64,000 nucleotides of DNA, taken from Agromyces albus (GTDB lineage Bacteria; Actinomycetota; Actinomycetes; Actinomycetales; Microbacteriaceae). The notes beneath the pieces are model-generated. The model saw only the letters and a list, made by a program, of their open reading frames with translations. It did no database searches and was not told the origin of the DNA. Where the stretch lies: contig NZ_SDPN01000001.1 of assembly GCF_004134825.1 (NCBI RefSeq), forward strand, positions 184,800 through 248,799. The letters run 5' to 3'. Below are positions 8,711 to 16,742 of the stretch, piece after piece (positions within the stretch are counted from its first letter, which is position 1; the number at the start of each line of letters is the position of its first letter). The position numbers and the translations under genes were made by a program.

Positions 8711-10693
8711 CTACCAGATCGTCACCCGCTCGGCTGGATCCAGCCAGAGGGCGTCATCGGAGGTCACTCCGAAGCCAGCATAGAACTCGTCGATGTTCCT
8801 GACGATCTGGTTGCAGCGGAACTCGTTCGGCGAGTGCGGATCGATCGCGAGCAGGCGCACGACCTCCTCGTCACGGCCCTTCATCTGCCAGGCCTGCGCC
8901 CACGAGAGGAAGAACCGCTGCGACCCCGTGAGGCCGTCGATGACGGGCGGCTCAGCGCCGTCGAGCGAGATGACGTAGGCCTTCCACGCGATCGCGAGCC
9001 CGCCGAGGTCGCCGATGTTCTCGCCGATCGTGAGGGCGCCGTTGACGTGGTGATCGGGCACCTGAGCCGGGGCGAGCGCGTCGAATTGCGCGATCAGGGC
9101 CTTCGTGCGCTCCTCGAACGCCGTGCGGTCGGCCGCGGTCCACCAGTCGGTGAGCCGGCCGTCGCCGTCGTACTTCGAGCCCTGGTCGTCGAAGCCGTGC
9201 CCGATCTCGTGCCCGATCACGGCGCCGATCGCGCCGTAGTTGGCTGCGGCATCCCGCTCGGGCGTGAAGAACGGGTACTGCAGGATCGCCGCAGGGAAGA
9301 CGATCTCGTTGAAGCCCGGGTTGTAGTACGCGTTGATCGTCTGCGGCGTCATGAACCACTCGTCGCGATCGATGGGCTTGCCGATCTTGCCGAGCTCGCG
9401 GTTGAACTCGAATTCGGCGGTCGCTCGCACGTTGCCCACGAGGTCGTCGCCGATCTCGAGTGCCGAGTAGTCGCGCCACTTCACGGGGAACCCGATCTTC
9501 GGCGTGAACTTGTCGAGCTTGTCGAGCGCCTTCGCGCGGGTCTTCGGGCCCATCCAGTCGAGTCCGGAGATCGACTGCCGGTAGGCCTCGACGAGGTTGG
9601 CGACGAGCTCGTCCATCTCGGCCTTCGCCGCCGGCGGGAAGTGCCGCTCGACGTAGATGCGGCCGACCGCCTCGCCCATGGCGCCCTCGACGAGCGAGAC
9701 GCCGCGCTTCCACCGCTCGCGCATCTGCGGCGTGCCGGTGAGGGTGCGTCCGTAGAAGTCGAAGTTCGCCTCGACGAAGTCGTTCGAGAGGTAGGCGGCG
9801 CTCGACCGGATCACCTGCCAGGCGAGCCAGTCGCGCCACGCCGACAGTCGGTCTTCGGTGAGGAGCGCGCTCAGGCCCTCCACGAACGAGGGCTGGCGCA
9901 GCACGAGCTCGTCGAAGGCGCCCGCCGGCACGCCCATCGCGTCGCGCCAGGTGGCCAGGTCGATGCCGCCGCCGGCTTCGGGGGAACCGGATGCCGCTGC
10001 TGCGGCATCCGCCCACTTGTACAGGTTGTACGTCTTCTCGCTGTCGCGCGAGGCGACGTTGTCCCAGTGCGCGGCCGCTATGGCGGTCTCGAGCGCGAAG
10101 ACGCGATCAGCGCGCTCGGCCGGATTCTCGAGTCGCGCGAGCCCGAACATGCGCTCGAGGTGCGAGCGGTACGCCTCGCGGACGCTCTCGAAGCGCTCTT
10201 CACGGAAGTAGCTCTCGTCGGGCAGGCCGATGCCGCCCTGCTCGACGAACACGAGGTAGCGCTCGGGGTCGCCCGGGTCGTTGTCGACGTAGAGCTGCAC
10301 GAAACCCGAGACGCCCTGGCGCTCGAGTCGGCCGAGGGTCTCGAGGAAGGTGTCGATCGAGGCGATGAGCGACACCTCGACGAGTTGTCCGGCGATAGGC
10401 GTGGCGCCGAGCATGTCGGCGCGCTGCTCGTTCATGAAGCTCGCGTAGAGGTCGCCCACCTTGCGCGCCTCGGTGCCGGGCTCGGCATCCTGAGCCTCTT
10501 CGATGATCTCGCGGACCGCGTGCTCGGCCTCTTCGTGCAGCACGAGGAAGGAGCCGTAGCGCGCCTTGTCGTCGGGGATGGCGGTGCGTTCGATCCACTT
10601 GCCGTTGACGTGCCGGAAGAGGTCGTCTTGGGGGCGAACCCCCTCGTCGAGCTCGTCGTGCGCGATTCCTGAGGAGAGCGTGACGTCAGTCAT
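8711..10693 (-). CDS. pepO: M13 family zinc metallopeptidase (neprilysin/PepO type)
   Basis: Oligopeptidase cleaving peptides of limited length. The 660 residues contain the zinc motif HEIGH (about 496-500), the third ligand in GENIGDLGG (about 556-564), the substrate-binding NAYYNPGFNEI segment and the family's C-terminal tryptophan (…RVTIW). As in bacterial PepO there is no signal peptide, so it acts in the cytoplasm. The ATG at 10693 follows a TAGGCT -10 by six nt (leaderless). The beta-lactamase-like gene follows downstream. Confidence 0.95.
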   Translation of the reverse strand: MTDVTLSSGIAHDELDEGVRPQDDLFRHVNGKWIERTAIPDDKARYGSFLVLHEEAEHAVREIIEEAQDAEPGTEARKVGDLYASFMNEQRADMLGATPIAGQLVEVSLIASIDTFLETLGRLERQGVSGFVQLYVDNDPGDPERYLVFVEQGGIGLPDESYFREERFESVREAYRSHLERMFGLARLENPAERADRVFALETAIAAAHWDNVASRDSEKTYNLYKWADAAAAASGSPEAGGGIDLATWRDAMGVPAGAFDELVLRQPSFVEGLSALLTEDRLSAWRDWLAWQVIRSSAAYLSNDFVEANFDFYGRTLTGTPQMRERWKRGVSLVEGAMGEAVGRIYVERHFPPAAKAEMDELVANLVEAYRQSISGLDWMGPKTRAKALDKLDKFTPKIGFPVKWRDYSALEIGDDLVGNVRATAEFEFNRELGKIGKPIDRDEWFMTPQTINAYYNPGFNEIVFPAAILQYPFFTPERDAAANYGAIGAVIGHEIGHGFDDQGSKYDGDGRLTDWWTAADRTAFEERTKALIAQFDALAPAQVPDHHVNGALTIGENIGDLGGLAIAWKAYVISLDGAEPPVIDGLTGSQRFFLSWAQAWQMKGRDEEVVRLLAIDPHSPNEFRCNQIVRNIDEFYAGFGVTSDDALWLDPAERVTIW

Positions 10694-10699
10694 TCCACC

Positions 10700-10705
10700 A
10701 GCCTA
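10700..10705 (-). promoter_or_regulatory. Leaderless -10 element (TAGGCT) of the M13 peptidase
   Basis: On the minus strand TAGGCT is followed by GGTGGA and the ATG at 10693. Confidence 0.6.
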
Positions 10706-10797
10706 GGACTCGGTGCCCTTCGAGGGGATGCCGCGGCCGCGCGTCTCACGGCGCACTCGCAGCGTGGCGGCATGCCAGCGGCATCCGGCCCTCCGAC

Positions 10798-11496
10798 TCA
10801 GCGCAGCTGCGCGAAGCCCTCGGCCATGCGGGTCGGACCCACGATGAGGATCCTGTCTTCGGGCCCGAGCACGGTGTCTGCGTCGGCGTTGTGCCAATCG
10901 GCGCCCGGCTTCTTGAACGCGGCGACGGTGACACCGAACTCCTTTCGGAGGCCCGTCTGGCCGAGCGGCACGCCGCAGAGCCGGGCGGGCGGAGAGGCCT
11001 TGACCATCGCGTAGCCCGGCTCGACCTCGATGTAGTCGAGCGCTGCGCCGCGCACGAGGTGCGCGACCTTGCGACCCATGTCCTTCTCGGGGTAGATGAC
11101 GTGGTGTACTCCGAGTTGTTCGAGGATCACGCCGTGCCGGTCATCGACGGCCTTCGCCCAGATCACCGGGATCTTCATGCCCAGAAGCACTGAGCAGGTC
11201 AGGATCGATGCCGAGATGTCGTTGCCGATGGCGACGACCACGCGGTCGAACTCATCGACGGCGAGCTGACGGAGGGCCTCCTCCTTCGTGGAATCGGCGC
11301 GCACGACCTGGGTGAGCTGTGTGTTCAGCGCCTGCACGAGCTCTTCGTCCATGTCGATGCCGAGCACTTCCGTGCCCGCAGCCATCAACTCGAGCGCAAG
11401 CGACTGGCCGAATCGCCCGAGCCCGATGACCACGACGGAGTCGGCCTCGGCGATGCGGCGCGAGTTGTCGCCGCCGAAGATCGAGAATCTAGCCAA
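10798..11496 (-). CDS. trkA: Potassium uptake regulatory subunit, TrkA/KtrA family
   Basis: Cytoplasmic gating subunit of the K+ transporter encoded just upstream. An RCK_N domain (about 20-140) has the nucleotide-binding glycine motif VIGLGRFGQS and the acidic end of beta-2 (GIDMDEELV); an RCK_C domain follows (PPARLCGVPLGQTGL…). I favour the TTG at 11496: AAGGAAAGG lies seven nt before it and it overlaps the trkH stop by 8 bp. An ATG at 11523 would add nine residues. A single RCK_N/RCK_C pair is KtrA-like rather than the doubled E. coli TrkA. Confidence 0.9.
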   Translation of the reverse strand: MARFSIFGGDNSRRIAEADSVVVIGLGRFGQSLALELMAAGTEVLGIDMDEELVQALNTQLTQVVRADSTKEEALRQLAVDEFDRVVVAIGNDISASILTCSVLLGMKIPVIWAKAVDDRHGVILEQLGVHHVIYPEKDMGRKVAHLVRGAALDYIEVEPGYAMVKASPPARLCGVPLGQTGLRKEFGVTVAAFKKPGADWHNADADTVLGPEDRILIVGPTRMAEGFAQLR

Positions 11497-12865
11497 TGGC
11501 GGGCCTTTCCTTGGGGTATTCATAGAGGATGCGGCGGTCGCGGAGCGCGATGGCCGATCCGAGGGTCAACGGCCCGAGCCGGCCGAGGAACATGAGCGCG
11601 ACGAGCACGAGCTTCGCGGCATCCGGCAGGTCGTACGTGATGCCCGTGGAGAGCCCGACCGTGCCGAACGCCGAGATCGCCTCGTAGAGCACGCGGTCGA
11701 GGTCGAGGCCGGTGATGAACATCAGGGCGAGTGTGCCCGCCATCACCGCGGCGACCGCGATGAGGGCGACGGTGATGGCCTGGCGGTGCACCGCGCGAGA
11801 CAGTCGCTTGCCGAAGATGTTCACGGCGCCCTCGCCGCGGAGCTCCGTCATGATGATGAAGAAGAGCACGGCGAACGTCGTGACCTTGATGCCGCCCGCC
11901 GTGCCCGCGGGCCCGGCCCCGATGAACATGAGCACGTCGGTGCCGAGCCACGACTCGGAGTGCATGGCGGCGATGTCGATCGAGTTGAACCCGGCGGTGC
12001 GCGCCTGCACCGACTGGAAGAAGCCCGCGAGAATTCGTGCGCCCGGGTCGAGGGCTCCGAGGGTCTCGGGGTTGTCCCACTCGATCAGGGTGATGTAGAC
12101 GGTGCCGAGCACGAGCAGCAGGACCGTGGCCCACAGCACGAGCTTCGTGTTCATCGACCAGTGCAGCGGACGGCGGAACTCCTTGCGCAACTGCATGATC
12201 ACCGGGAAGCCGAGGCCGCCGAGGATCACTGCCACGGCGATGGGCAGGCAGATGAACGGATCGCTGACGAACCCCATGAGGTTGTCGCTGTAGAGCGCGA
12301 ACCCCGCGTTGTTGAACGACGACACGGAATGGAAGAGTGCGTGCCACGCGGCGTCGCCCAGGCTGTAGCCGTATCCGAACACGAAGCGCAGGAACAGGAG
12401 GAGGAACGTCGCCGCCTCGACCACGAGCGAGATGAGGACGATGCCGCGCACGAGCCCCCGCACGTCGTCGTAGCCGACGGCCTTCGCCTCGGCCGCCGTG
12501 TTGAGCCGCGACCGCACCGAGAGCTTGCGCGCGAGCACGAGGCCGATGAGCGACGCGAAGATCATGATGCCGAGGCCGCCGAGCTGGATGAGCAGCAGGA
12601 TCACGACCTGCCCGAACGAGCTCCAGTAGATGGGGGTGTCGACCACCACGAGGCCCGTCACGCAGACCGCCGAGGTCGCCGTGAAGAGCGCATCGACGAA
12701 GGAGGCGCCCGTGCCGGTCGTGGTCGCGAAGGGCAGGGAGAGCAACGCAGTTCCGGCGAGCACCGCCGCCGCGAAACCGAGGACCACGGTCTGCGCGGGG
12801 TGCAGTCGGAGGCCGCGGCGGGCCGGACCGCGGCGCGTCGCGTCCACCGTCGAGCGAGTGGTCAC
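11489..12865 (-). CDS. trkH: Potassium uptake membrane subunit, TrkH/KtrB family
   Basis: K+-translocating subunit with four pseudo-repeats of the M1-P-M2 plan, each with its filter segment: SAVCVTGL, SSFNNAGF, ARTAGFN and FGTVGLSTG. The central glycines of all four filters are present. The 458-residue length fits KtrB/TrkH. The GTG at 12865 is preceded by TAGAGT-N6, a leaderless promoter. Overlap with trkA means the complex is made from one operon. Confidence 0.95.
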   Translation of the reverse strand: MTTRSTVDATRRGPARRGLRLHPAQTVVLGFAAAVLAGTALLSLPFATTTGTGASFVDALFTATSAVCVTGLVVVDTPIYWSSFGQVVILLLIQLGGLGIMIFASLIGLVLARKLSVRSRLNTAAEAKAVGYDDVRGLVRGIVLISLVVEAATFLLLFLRFVFGYGYSLGDAAWHALFHSVSSFNNAGFALYSDNLMGFVSDPFICLPIAVAVILGGLGFPVIMQLRKEFRRPLHWSMNTKLVLWATVLLLVLGTVYITLIEWDNPETLGALDPGARILAGFFQSVQARTAGFNSIDIAAMHSESWLGTDVLMFIGAGPAGTAGGIKVTTFAVLFFIIMTELRGEGAVNIFGKRLSRAVHRQAITVALIAVAAVMAGTLALMFITGLDLDRVLYEAISAFGTVGLSTGITYDLPDAAKLVLVALMFLGRLGPLTLGSAIALRDRRILYEYPKERPAIG

Positions 12866-12871
12866 CTCGGT

Positions 12872-12877
12872 ACTCTA
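12872..12877 (-). promoter_or_regulatory. Leaderless -10 element (TAGAGT) of trkH
   Basis: Minus strand TAGAGT, then ACCGAG, then GTG at 12865. The next gene on the plus strand starts at 12934, so this short gap holds two divergent leaderless promoters. Confidence 0.6.
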
Positions 12878-12920
12878 GACCTCCTCGCCCCTCGCCATGG
12901 CTCGCGGTGGGAAGCGCTTC

Positions 12921-12926
12921 TAGACT
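12921..12926 (+). promoter_or_regulatory. Leaderless -10 element (TAGACT) of the yccF-like gene
   Basis: TAGACT, then seven nt (TCGGTTC), then ATG at 12934. Confidence 0.55.
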
Positions 12927-12933
12927 TCGGTTC

Positions 12934-13305
12934 ATGAAGACCGTGCTCAACATCATCTGGCTCGTGCTGTCGGGTTTCTGGCTGTTCCTCGGCTACATGC
13001 TCGCGGGCGTGATCATGTGCGTGCTCATCGTCACGATCCCGTGGGGCATCGCGTCGTTCCGCATCGCGAGGTACGCGCTCTGGCCGTTCGGGCGCGAGGT
13101 CGTGCAGAAGCCCACCGCGGGCGTGTGGTCCTTCCTCGGCAACATCATCTGGTTCGTGCTCGCTGGCATCTGGCTCGCGATCGCGCACATCGTCTCGGGC
13201 ATCGCGCTCTGCATCACGATCATCGGAATCCCCCTCGGCATCGCCGACTTCAAGATGGTGCCCATCTCGCTCGCGCCGCTCGGCAAGGAGATCGTCGAGA
13301 CCTGA
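12934..13305 (+). CDS. YccF domain membrane protein
   Basis: A 123-residue inner-membrane protein with two copies of the YccF (DUF307) motif, each a hydrophobic helix followed by a Gly-Ile-Pro turn: IVTIPWGIASFRIARYALWP in the first half and ITIIGIPLGIADFKMVPIS in the second. The role of YccF is not established. The ATG at 12934 is chosen from the leaderless promoter; the frame extends nine codons further upstream without support. The MATE exporter gene follows on the same strand with its own promoter. Confidence 0.85.
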   Translation: MKTVLNIIWLVLSGFWLFLGYMLAGVIMCVLIVTIPWGIASFRIARYALWPFGREVVQKPTAGVWSFLGNIIWFVLAGIWLAIAHIVSGIALCITIIGIPLGIADFKMVPISLAPLGKEIVET

Positions 13306-13333
13306 TCGGGCGAGCGGATGCCGCGAGCCGGCC

Positions 13334-14698
13334 GTGTCGGCCCCGCCACGTAGGCTCGAATTCATCAGCACCACCGCGTCCCGCGGCGTCGACCGCGACA
13401 TCCTGCGCCTCGCCGTGCCCGCGCTCGGGGCGCTCATCGCCGAGCCGCTGTTCCTGCTCGCCGATACCGCGATGGTCGGCCACCTCGGGGCGACGCCGCT
13501 CGCGGGCCTCGGCCTCGCGAGCGCGGTGCTGCAGACGATCATCGGCCTCATGGTGTTCCTCGCCTACGCGACGACCCCGGCGGTGGCGCGGCGCATCGGC
13601 GCAGGCGACGAGCGCGGCGCCGTGGCATCCGGCATCGACGGGCTGTGGCTCGCGTTCGGCATCGGCGCGGTGCTCGCCCTCGCCGGCTGGTGGTCGGCGC
13701 CCGTGCTGGCGGGCGCGTTCGGCGCTTCGGGCGACGTGACCGCCGCGGCATCCGTCTATCTCACGATCTCGATGGCCGGGCTGCCGGCGATGCTCGTCGT
13801 CTTCGCGGCGACGGGCCTGCTGCGCGGACTTCAGGACACGCGCACGCCGCTCTTCGTCGCCGGCATCGGCTTCGCCGTGAACATCGCCTTGAACTACGTC
13901 TTCATCTACGTCGCAGGCTGGGGCATCGCGGGCTCTGCCGTGGGCACGGTCATCGCGCAATGGGGCATGGTCGCGATGTACCTCGTGGTCGTCGGCCGGC
14001 ATGCCGCGAGGGTCGGCGCGAATCCGTGGCCGCACCACGCGGGCGTGCTGCGCGGGGTGGCCTCGGGAGGCTGGCTGTTCGTACGCACCCTGAGCCTGAG
14101 GGCCGCGCTCCTGCTCGCGACGTGGACCGCGACGGCGCTCGGCTCAGAGGAGCTCGCCGCGTTCCAGGTCGCGATCACGATCTACTTCACGCTCGGGTTC
14201 GCGCTCGACGCGCTCGCGATCGCCGCGCAAGCGCTCATCGGGCACGGGCTCGGCGCGGGCGACGTCGACGCCGTGCGCATGGTGCTGCGCCGATGCCTGC
14301 AGTGGGGCGTCGCGAGCGGTGCCGTGGCGGGCGCCCTCGTCGTCGCCACGGCGTGGGTGCTCCCGGCGGTGTTCACGAGCTCGAGCGAGGTCGCGGCGCT
14401 CCTGCCGCCCGCGCTCGTCGTGCTCGGCATCTCGGCGCCGCTCGGAGGACTCGTGTTCGTGCTCGACGGCGTGCTCATCGGCGCCGGCGACGTGCGCTAC
14501 CTCGCCTGGACCGGCCTCGTGAACCTCGCCGTCTTCGTGCCGCTCGCCGTGGCGGTCGTGGCAGTGGCGCCGGCGGGGGCTGCCGGGCCCGCCTGGCTCG
14601 TGGCCGCGTTCGCGATCGGCTACCTCGCCGCCCGCGCCGTCACCCTGTCGCTTCGCGCTCGCGGAGCGGCCTGGATGGTCACGGGCGTGCCGAGGTGA
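13334..14698 (+). CDS. MATE family multidrug/metabolite exporter
   Basis: Twelve-helix cation-coupled exporter of the NorM/DinF-type MATE family, about 450 residues. The N-terminal lobe opens with LAVPALGALIAEPLFLLADTAMVGHLG, the family signature around the first helix; the second lobe repeats it (…AAFQVAITIYFTLGFALDALAIAAQALIGHGLGAGD…). The start is unclear. A GTG at 13334 gives 454 residues but lies upstream of a clear -10 (TAGGCT, 13351-13356). If the gene is leaderless like its neighbours, translation begins at an in-frame ATC at 13364, exactly seven nt after the -10. Confidence 0.88.
   Translation: MSAPPRRLEFISTTASRGVDRDILRLAVPALGALIAEPLFLLADTAMVGHLGATPLAGLGLASAVLQTIIGLMVFLAYATTPAVARRIGAGDERGAVASGIDGLWLAFGIGAVLALAGWWSAPVLAGAFGASGDVTAAASVYLTISMAGLPAMLVVFAATGLLRGLQDTRTPLFVAGIGFAVNIALNYVFIYVAGWGIAGSAVGTVIAQWGMVAMYLVVVGRHAARVGANPWPHHAGVLRGVASGGWLFVRTLSLRAALLLATWTATALGSEELAAFQVAITIYFTLGFALDALAIAAQALIGHGLGAGDVDAVRMVLRRCLQWGVASGAVAGALVVATAWVLPAVFTSSSEVAALLPPALVVLGISAPLGGLVFVLDGVLIGAGDVRYLAWTGLVNLAVFVPLAVAVVAVAPAGAAGPAWLVAAFAIGYLAARAVTLSLRARGAAWMVTGVPR
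13351..13356 (+). promoter_or_regulatory. -10 element (TAGGCT) inside the annotated MATE start
   Basis: TAGGCT followed by seven nt and an in-frame ATC (13364-13366). This has the same geometry as the -10 of the preceding gene, where seven nt lead to ATG. Confidence 0.5.
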
Positions 14699-14716
14699 GG
14701 TCGGCGCATGGGTCAG

Positions 14717-14748
14717 CTCGTGAACTCGTGAACTCGTGAACTCGTGAA
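14717..14748 (+). repeat. Four tandem copies of CTCGTGAA
   Basis: The octamer CTCGTGAA is repeated exactly four times, immediately upstream of the Shine-Dalgarno (AAAGG) and ATG of the gene at 14761. A unit of 8 bp could change copy number by slippage and alter promoter or leader spacing. Confidence 0.9.
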
Positions 14749-14760
14749 CGAAAGGCAAAG

Positions 14761-15513
14761 ATGACTTCCATCCTCGTCACCGGCGGCACGGGCCGACTCG
14801 GCAGGCCCACGGTCGAACTCCTCCGATCCGCCGGACACGACGTTCGGGTGCTCAGCCGTCACGAGGCGCCGGGTCGCGTCGGCGGCGATCTGCGCTCGGG
14901 CCACGGAATCCGCGAAGCGGTCGCCGGTACCGGCACGGTCGTGCACCTCGCGACGCGGAACGGCTTCGGCGACGTCGCCCTCATGCGAACCCTCCTCGAC
15001 GCGTCGCATGCCGCCGGCGTCGGCCACGTCGTGTACGTCTCCATCGTGGGCGTCGACCGGATCCCGCTCGGCTACTACCGGCAGAAGCTCGACGCCGAGC
15101 ACCTGCTCGAGTCGTCCGGCCTGCCGCACACCATCCTCCGGGCGACGCAGTTCCACGAACTCGTCGCCGGGCTCTTCACGGCGCAGCGGTTCCTGCCCGT
15201 CGTGTTCGCCCCGAAGGTCTCGGTCCAGCCGATCGCAGCCGGCGATGTGGCGACCCGGGTCGCCGAGCTGGCCGCGGGCGAGCCCACGGGCAGGGTTCCC
15301 GACGTCGGCGGGCCCGAGCAGCTTCCTGCACGTGAGCTCGCGCGGCAATGGGCGGCCGCGGCATCCGTTCACCGCAGGATCGTGCCGGTGCGGGTGCCGG
15401 GCCGCACCTTCGCCGCGCTGGCCGCCGGCCACAATCTCGTGCCCGGCCCGGCCTTCGGCACGACGACGTTCGCCGACTTCCTCGCTACCCGAGCCACTCC
15501 CGGGCAGCGGTGA
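14761..15513 (+). CDS. NAD(P)-binding Rossmann protein, NmrA/atypical SDR type
   Basis: A 250-residue single-domain protein with the nucleotide-binding TGGTGRLGRP motif at residues 7-16, followed by the NmrA-like pattern of LLRSAGHDVRVLSRH and a central GVGHVVYVSIVGVDRIPLGYYRQKLDAE (short YxxxK-like segment). Atypical SDRs of this kind act as redox sensors, NAD(P)H-dependent reductases or nucleotide-binding regulators; the substrate is not predictable. The start follows AAAGG by six nt. Its 3' end overlaps the convergent M20 hydrolase gene by 29 bp. Confidence 0.85.
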   Translation: MTSILVTGGTGRLGRPTVELLRSAGHDVRVLSRHEAPGRVGGDLRSGHGIREAVAGTGTVVHLATRNGFGDVALMRTLLDASHAAGVGHVVYVSIVGVDRIPLGYYRQKLDAEHLLESSGLPHTILRATQFHELVAGLFTAQRFLPVVFAPKVSVQPIAAGDVATRVAELAAGEPTGRVPDVGGPEQLPARELARQWAAAASVHRRIVPVRVPGRTFAALAAGHNLVPGPAFGTTTFADFLATRATPGQR

Positions 15514-16699
15514 CGAGGGTGCTGACGCCGACCGTGAGCGTCGGCTCGATCACCGGTGCGAATTTCGGCGAGTGGTTCGACGGCATGTTGTCGGGCAGCC
15601 GCCCCGTCACGTGGAAGTCGGCGAAGAGGGCCGGGTCGGCCCCGCCGAGGAGCCAGTAGCAGAGGGGTGCGCCCGCCGACGTGGCGAGCACGCTCACGTC
15701 TTCACTGCCCGAGACGACGCCGGGATCCAGCACGCGCTCATCGCCGAGCAGCCGGCGCAGGGCCGCGGCCGTGCGCGCCGTCGCGGCCTCGTCGTTGACC
15801 GTGCGCGGGTAGTGGTCGTCGAGGTGCACCTCGGGCTCGAGGATGGCGCCGGATGCCGCAGCCTCCGCCTTCACGATGCGCTCGATCGCGGCGAGCACCC
15901 TCACGCGCACGGCGTCGTCGAACGTGCGCACCGTGAGGCCGAGCCGCGCTTCGGACGGGATGATGTTGTTCTTCGTGCCGCTGTGCACCTGGCCGACCGT
16001 GACGACCGCGCCCTCGGCGGCCGCGATCTCGCGGGACGCGATGGTCTGCAGCCGCATGATCGTCGCCGCGGCCATCACGATGGGGTCGACCGTGGTCTCG
16101 GGGCGCGAGCCGTGACCGCCTGATCCGTGCAGCACGACGGTCAGCGAGTCGCTGCTCGCGAAGGCGACGCCCGGCCGCACCGCCGCGAACCCCGACGGCA
16201 GCGGGCCGACATGCTGGCCGAGCACGATGTCGGGTTTCGGCATCCGGTCGTACAGGCCGTCGTTCACCATCACGCCGGCGCCGCCGCCCCACTCCTCGGC
16301 GGGCTGGAAGACCACGGCGAGGGTGCCTGTCCACTCGGCGCGGTCGCCGGCGAGCTGCTCCGCAGCCCCGAGCAGGCACGTGACGTGCACGTCGTGGCCG
16401 CACGCGTGCATGACCGGCACGTCGTTGCCCTCGTGGTCGACACCACGCGCAGTGCTCGCATAGGGCAGGCCCGTGTCCTCTTCGACAGGAAGGGCGTCCA
16501 TGTCGGCGCGGAGCAGCACGGTCGGCCCGTCGCCGTTGCGCAGTAGGCCGAGCACGCCGGTCGTGGCGATGCCGGTGGTGACGTCATACCCGAATGAACG
16601 AAGCTGCTCGGCGACGATGCCGGCGGTGCGATGTTCCTGGAACGACAGCTCGGGGTTCGCGTGCAGGTCACGGTAGATCGCTTCCAGGTCGACGCTCAT
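15485..16699 (-). CDS. M20 family amidohydrolase (HipO/carboxypeptidase-like)
   Basis: Cytoplasmic dinuclear metal amidohydrolase of the hippurate/indole-acetyl-amino-acid hydrolase group, 404 residues. Metal-site motifs are visible: RADMDALP, HACGHD with the downstream QPAEE catalytic/bridging pair, and HVGP; a C-terminal NHSPKFAP segment carries the last His. The small dimerisation domain lies at about 180-300 (HGSGGHGSRPETTVDP). It removes acyl groups from amino acids or peptides; exact substrate unknown. The ATG at 16699 follows TAGGCT-N6. Confidence 0.92.
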   Translation of the reverse strand: MSVDLEAIYRDLHANPELSFQEHRTAGIVAEQLRSFGYDVTTGIATTGVLGLLRNGDGPTVLLRADMDALPVEEDTGLPYASTARGVDHEGNDVPVMHACGHDVHVTCLLGAAEQLAGDRAEWTGTLAVVFQPAEEWGGGAGVMVNDGLYDRMPKPDIVLGQHVGPLPSGFAAVRPGVAFASSDSLTVVLHGSGGHGSRPETTVDPIVMAAATIMRLQTIASREIAAAEGAVVTVGQVHSGTKNNIIPSEARLGLTVRTFDDAVRVRVLAAIERIVKAEAAASGAILEPEVHLDDHYPRTVNDEAATARTAAALRRLLGDERVLDPGVVSGSEDVSVLATSAGAPLCYWLLGGADPALFADFHVTGRLPDNMPSNHSPKFAPVIEPTLTVGVSTLVTAAREWLG

Positions 16700-16705
16700 C
16701 TCGTC

Positions 16706-16711
16706 AGCCTA
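16706..16711 (-). promoter_or_regulatory. Leaderless -10 element (TAGGCT) of the M20 hydrolase
   Basis: Minus strand TAGGCT, then GACGAG, then ATG at 16699. Confidence 0.6.
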
Positions 16712-16742
16712 GGGACGACCATGCCGCCGATCAACGACCCGA

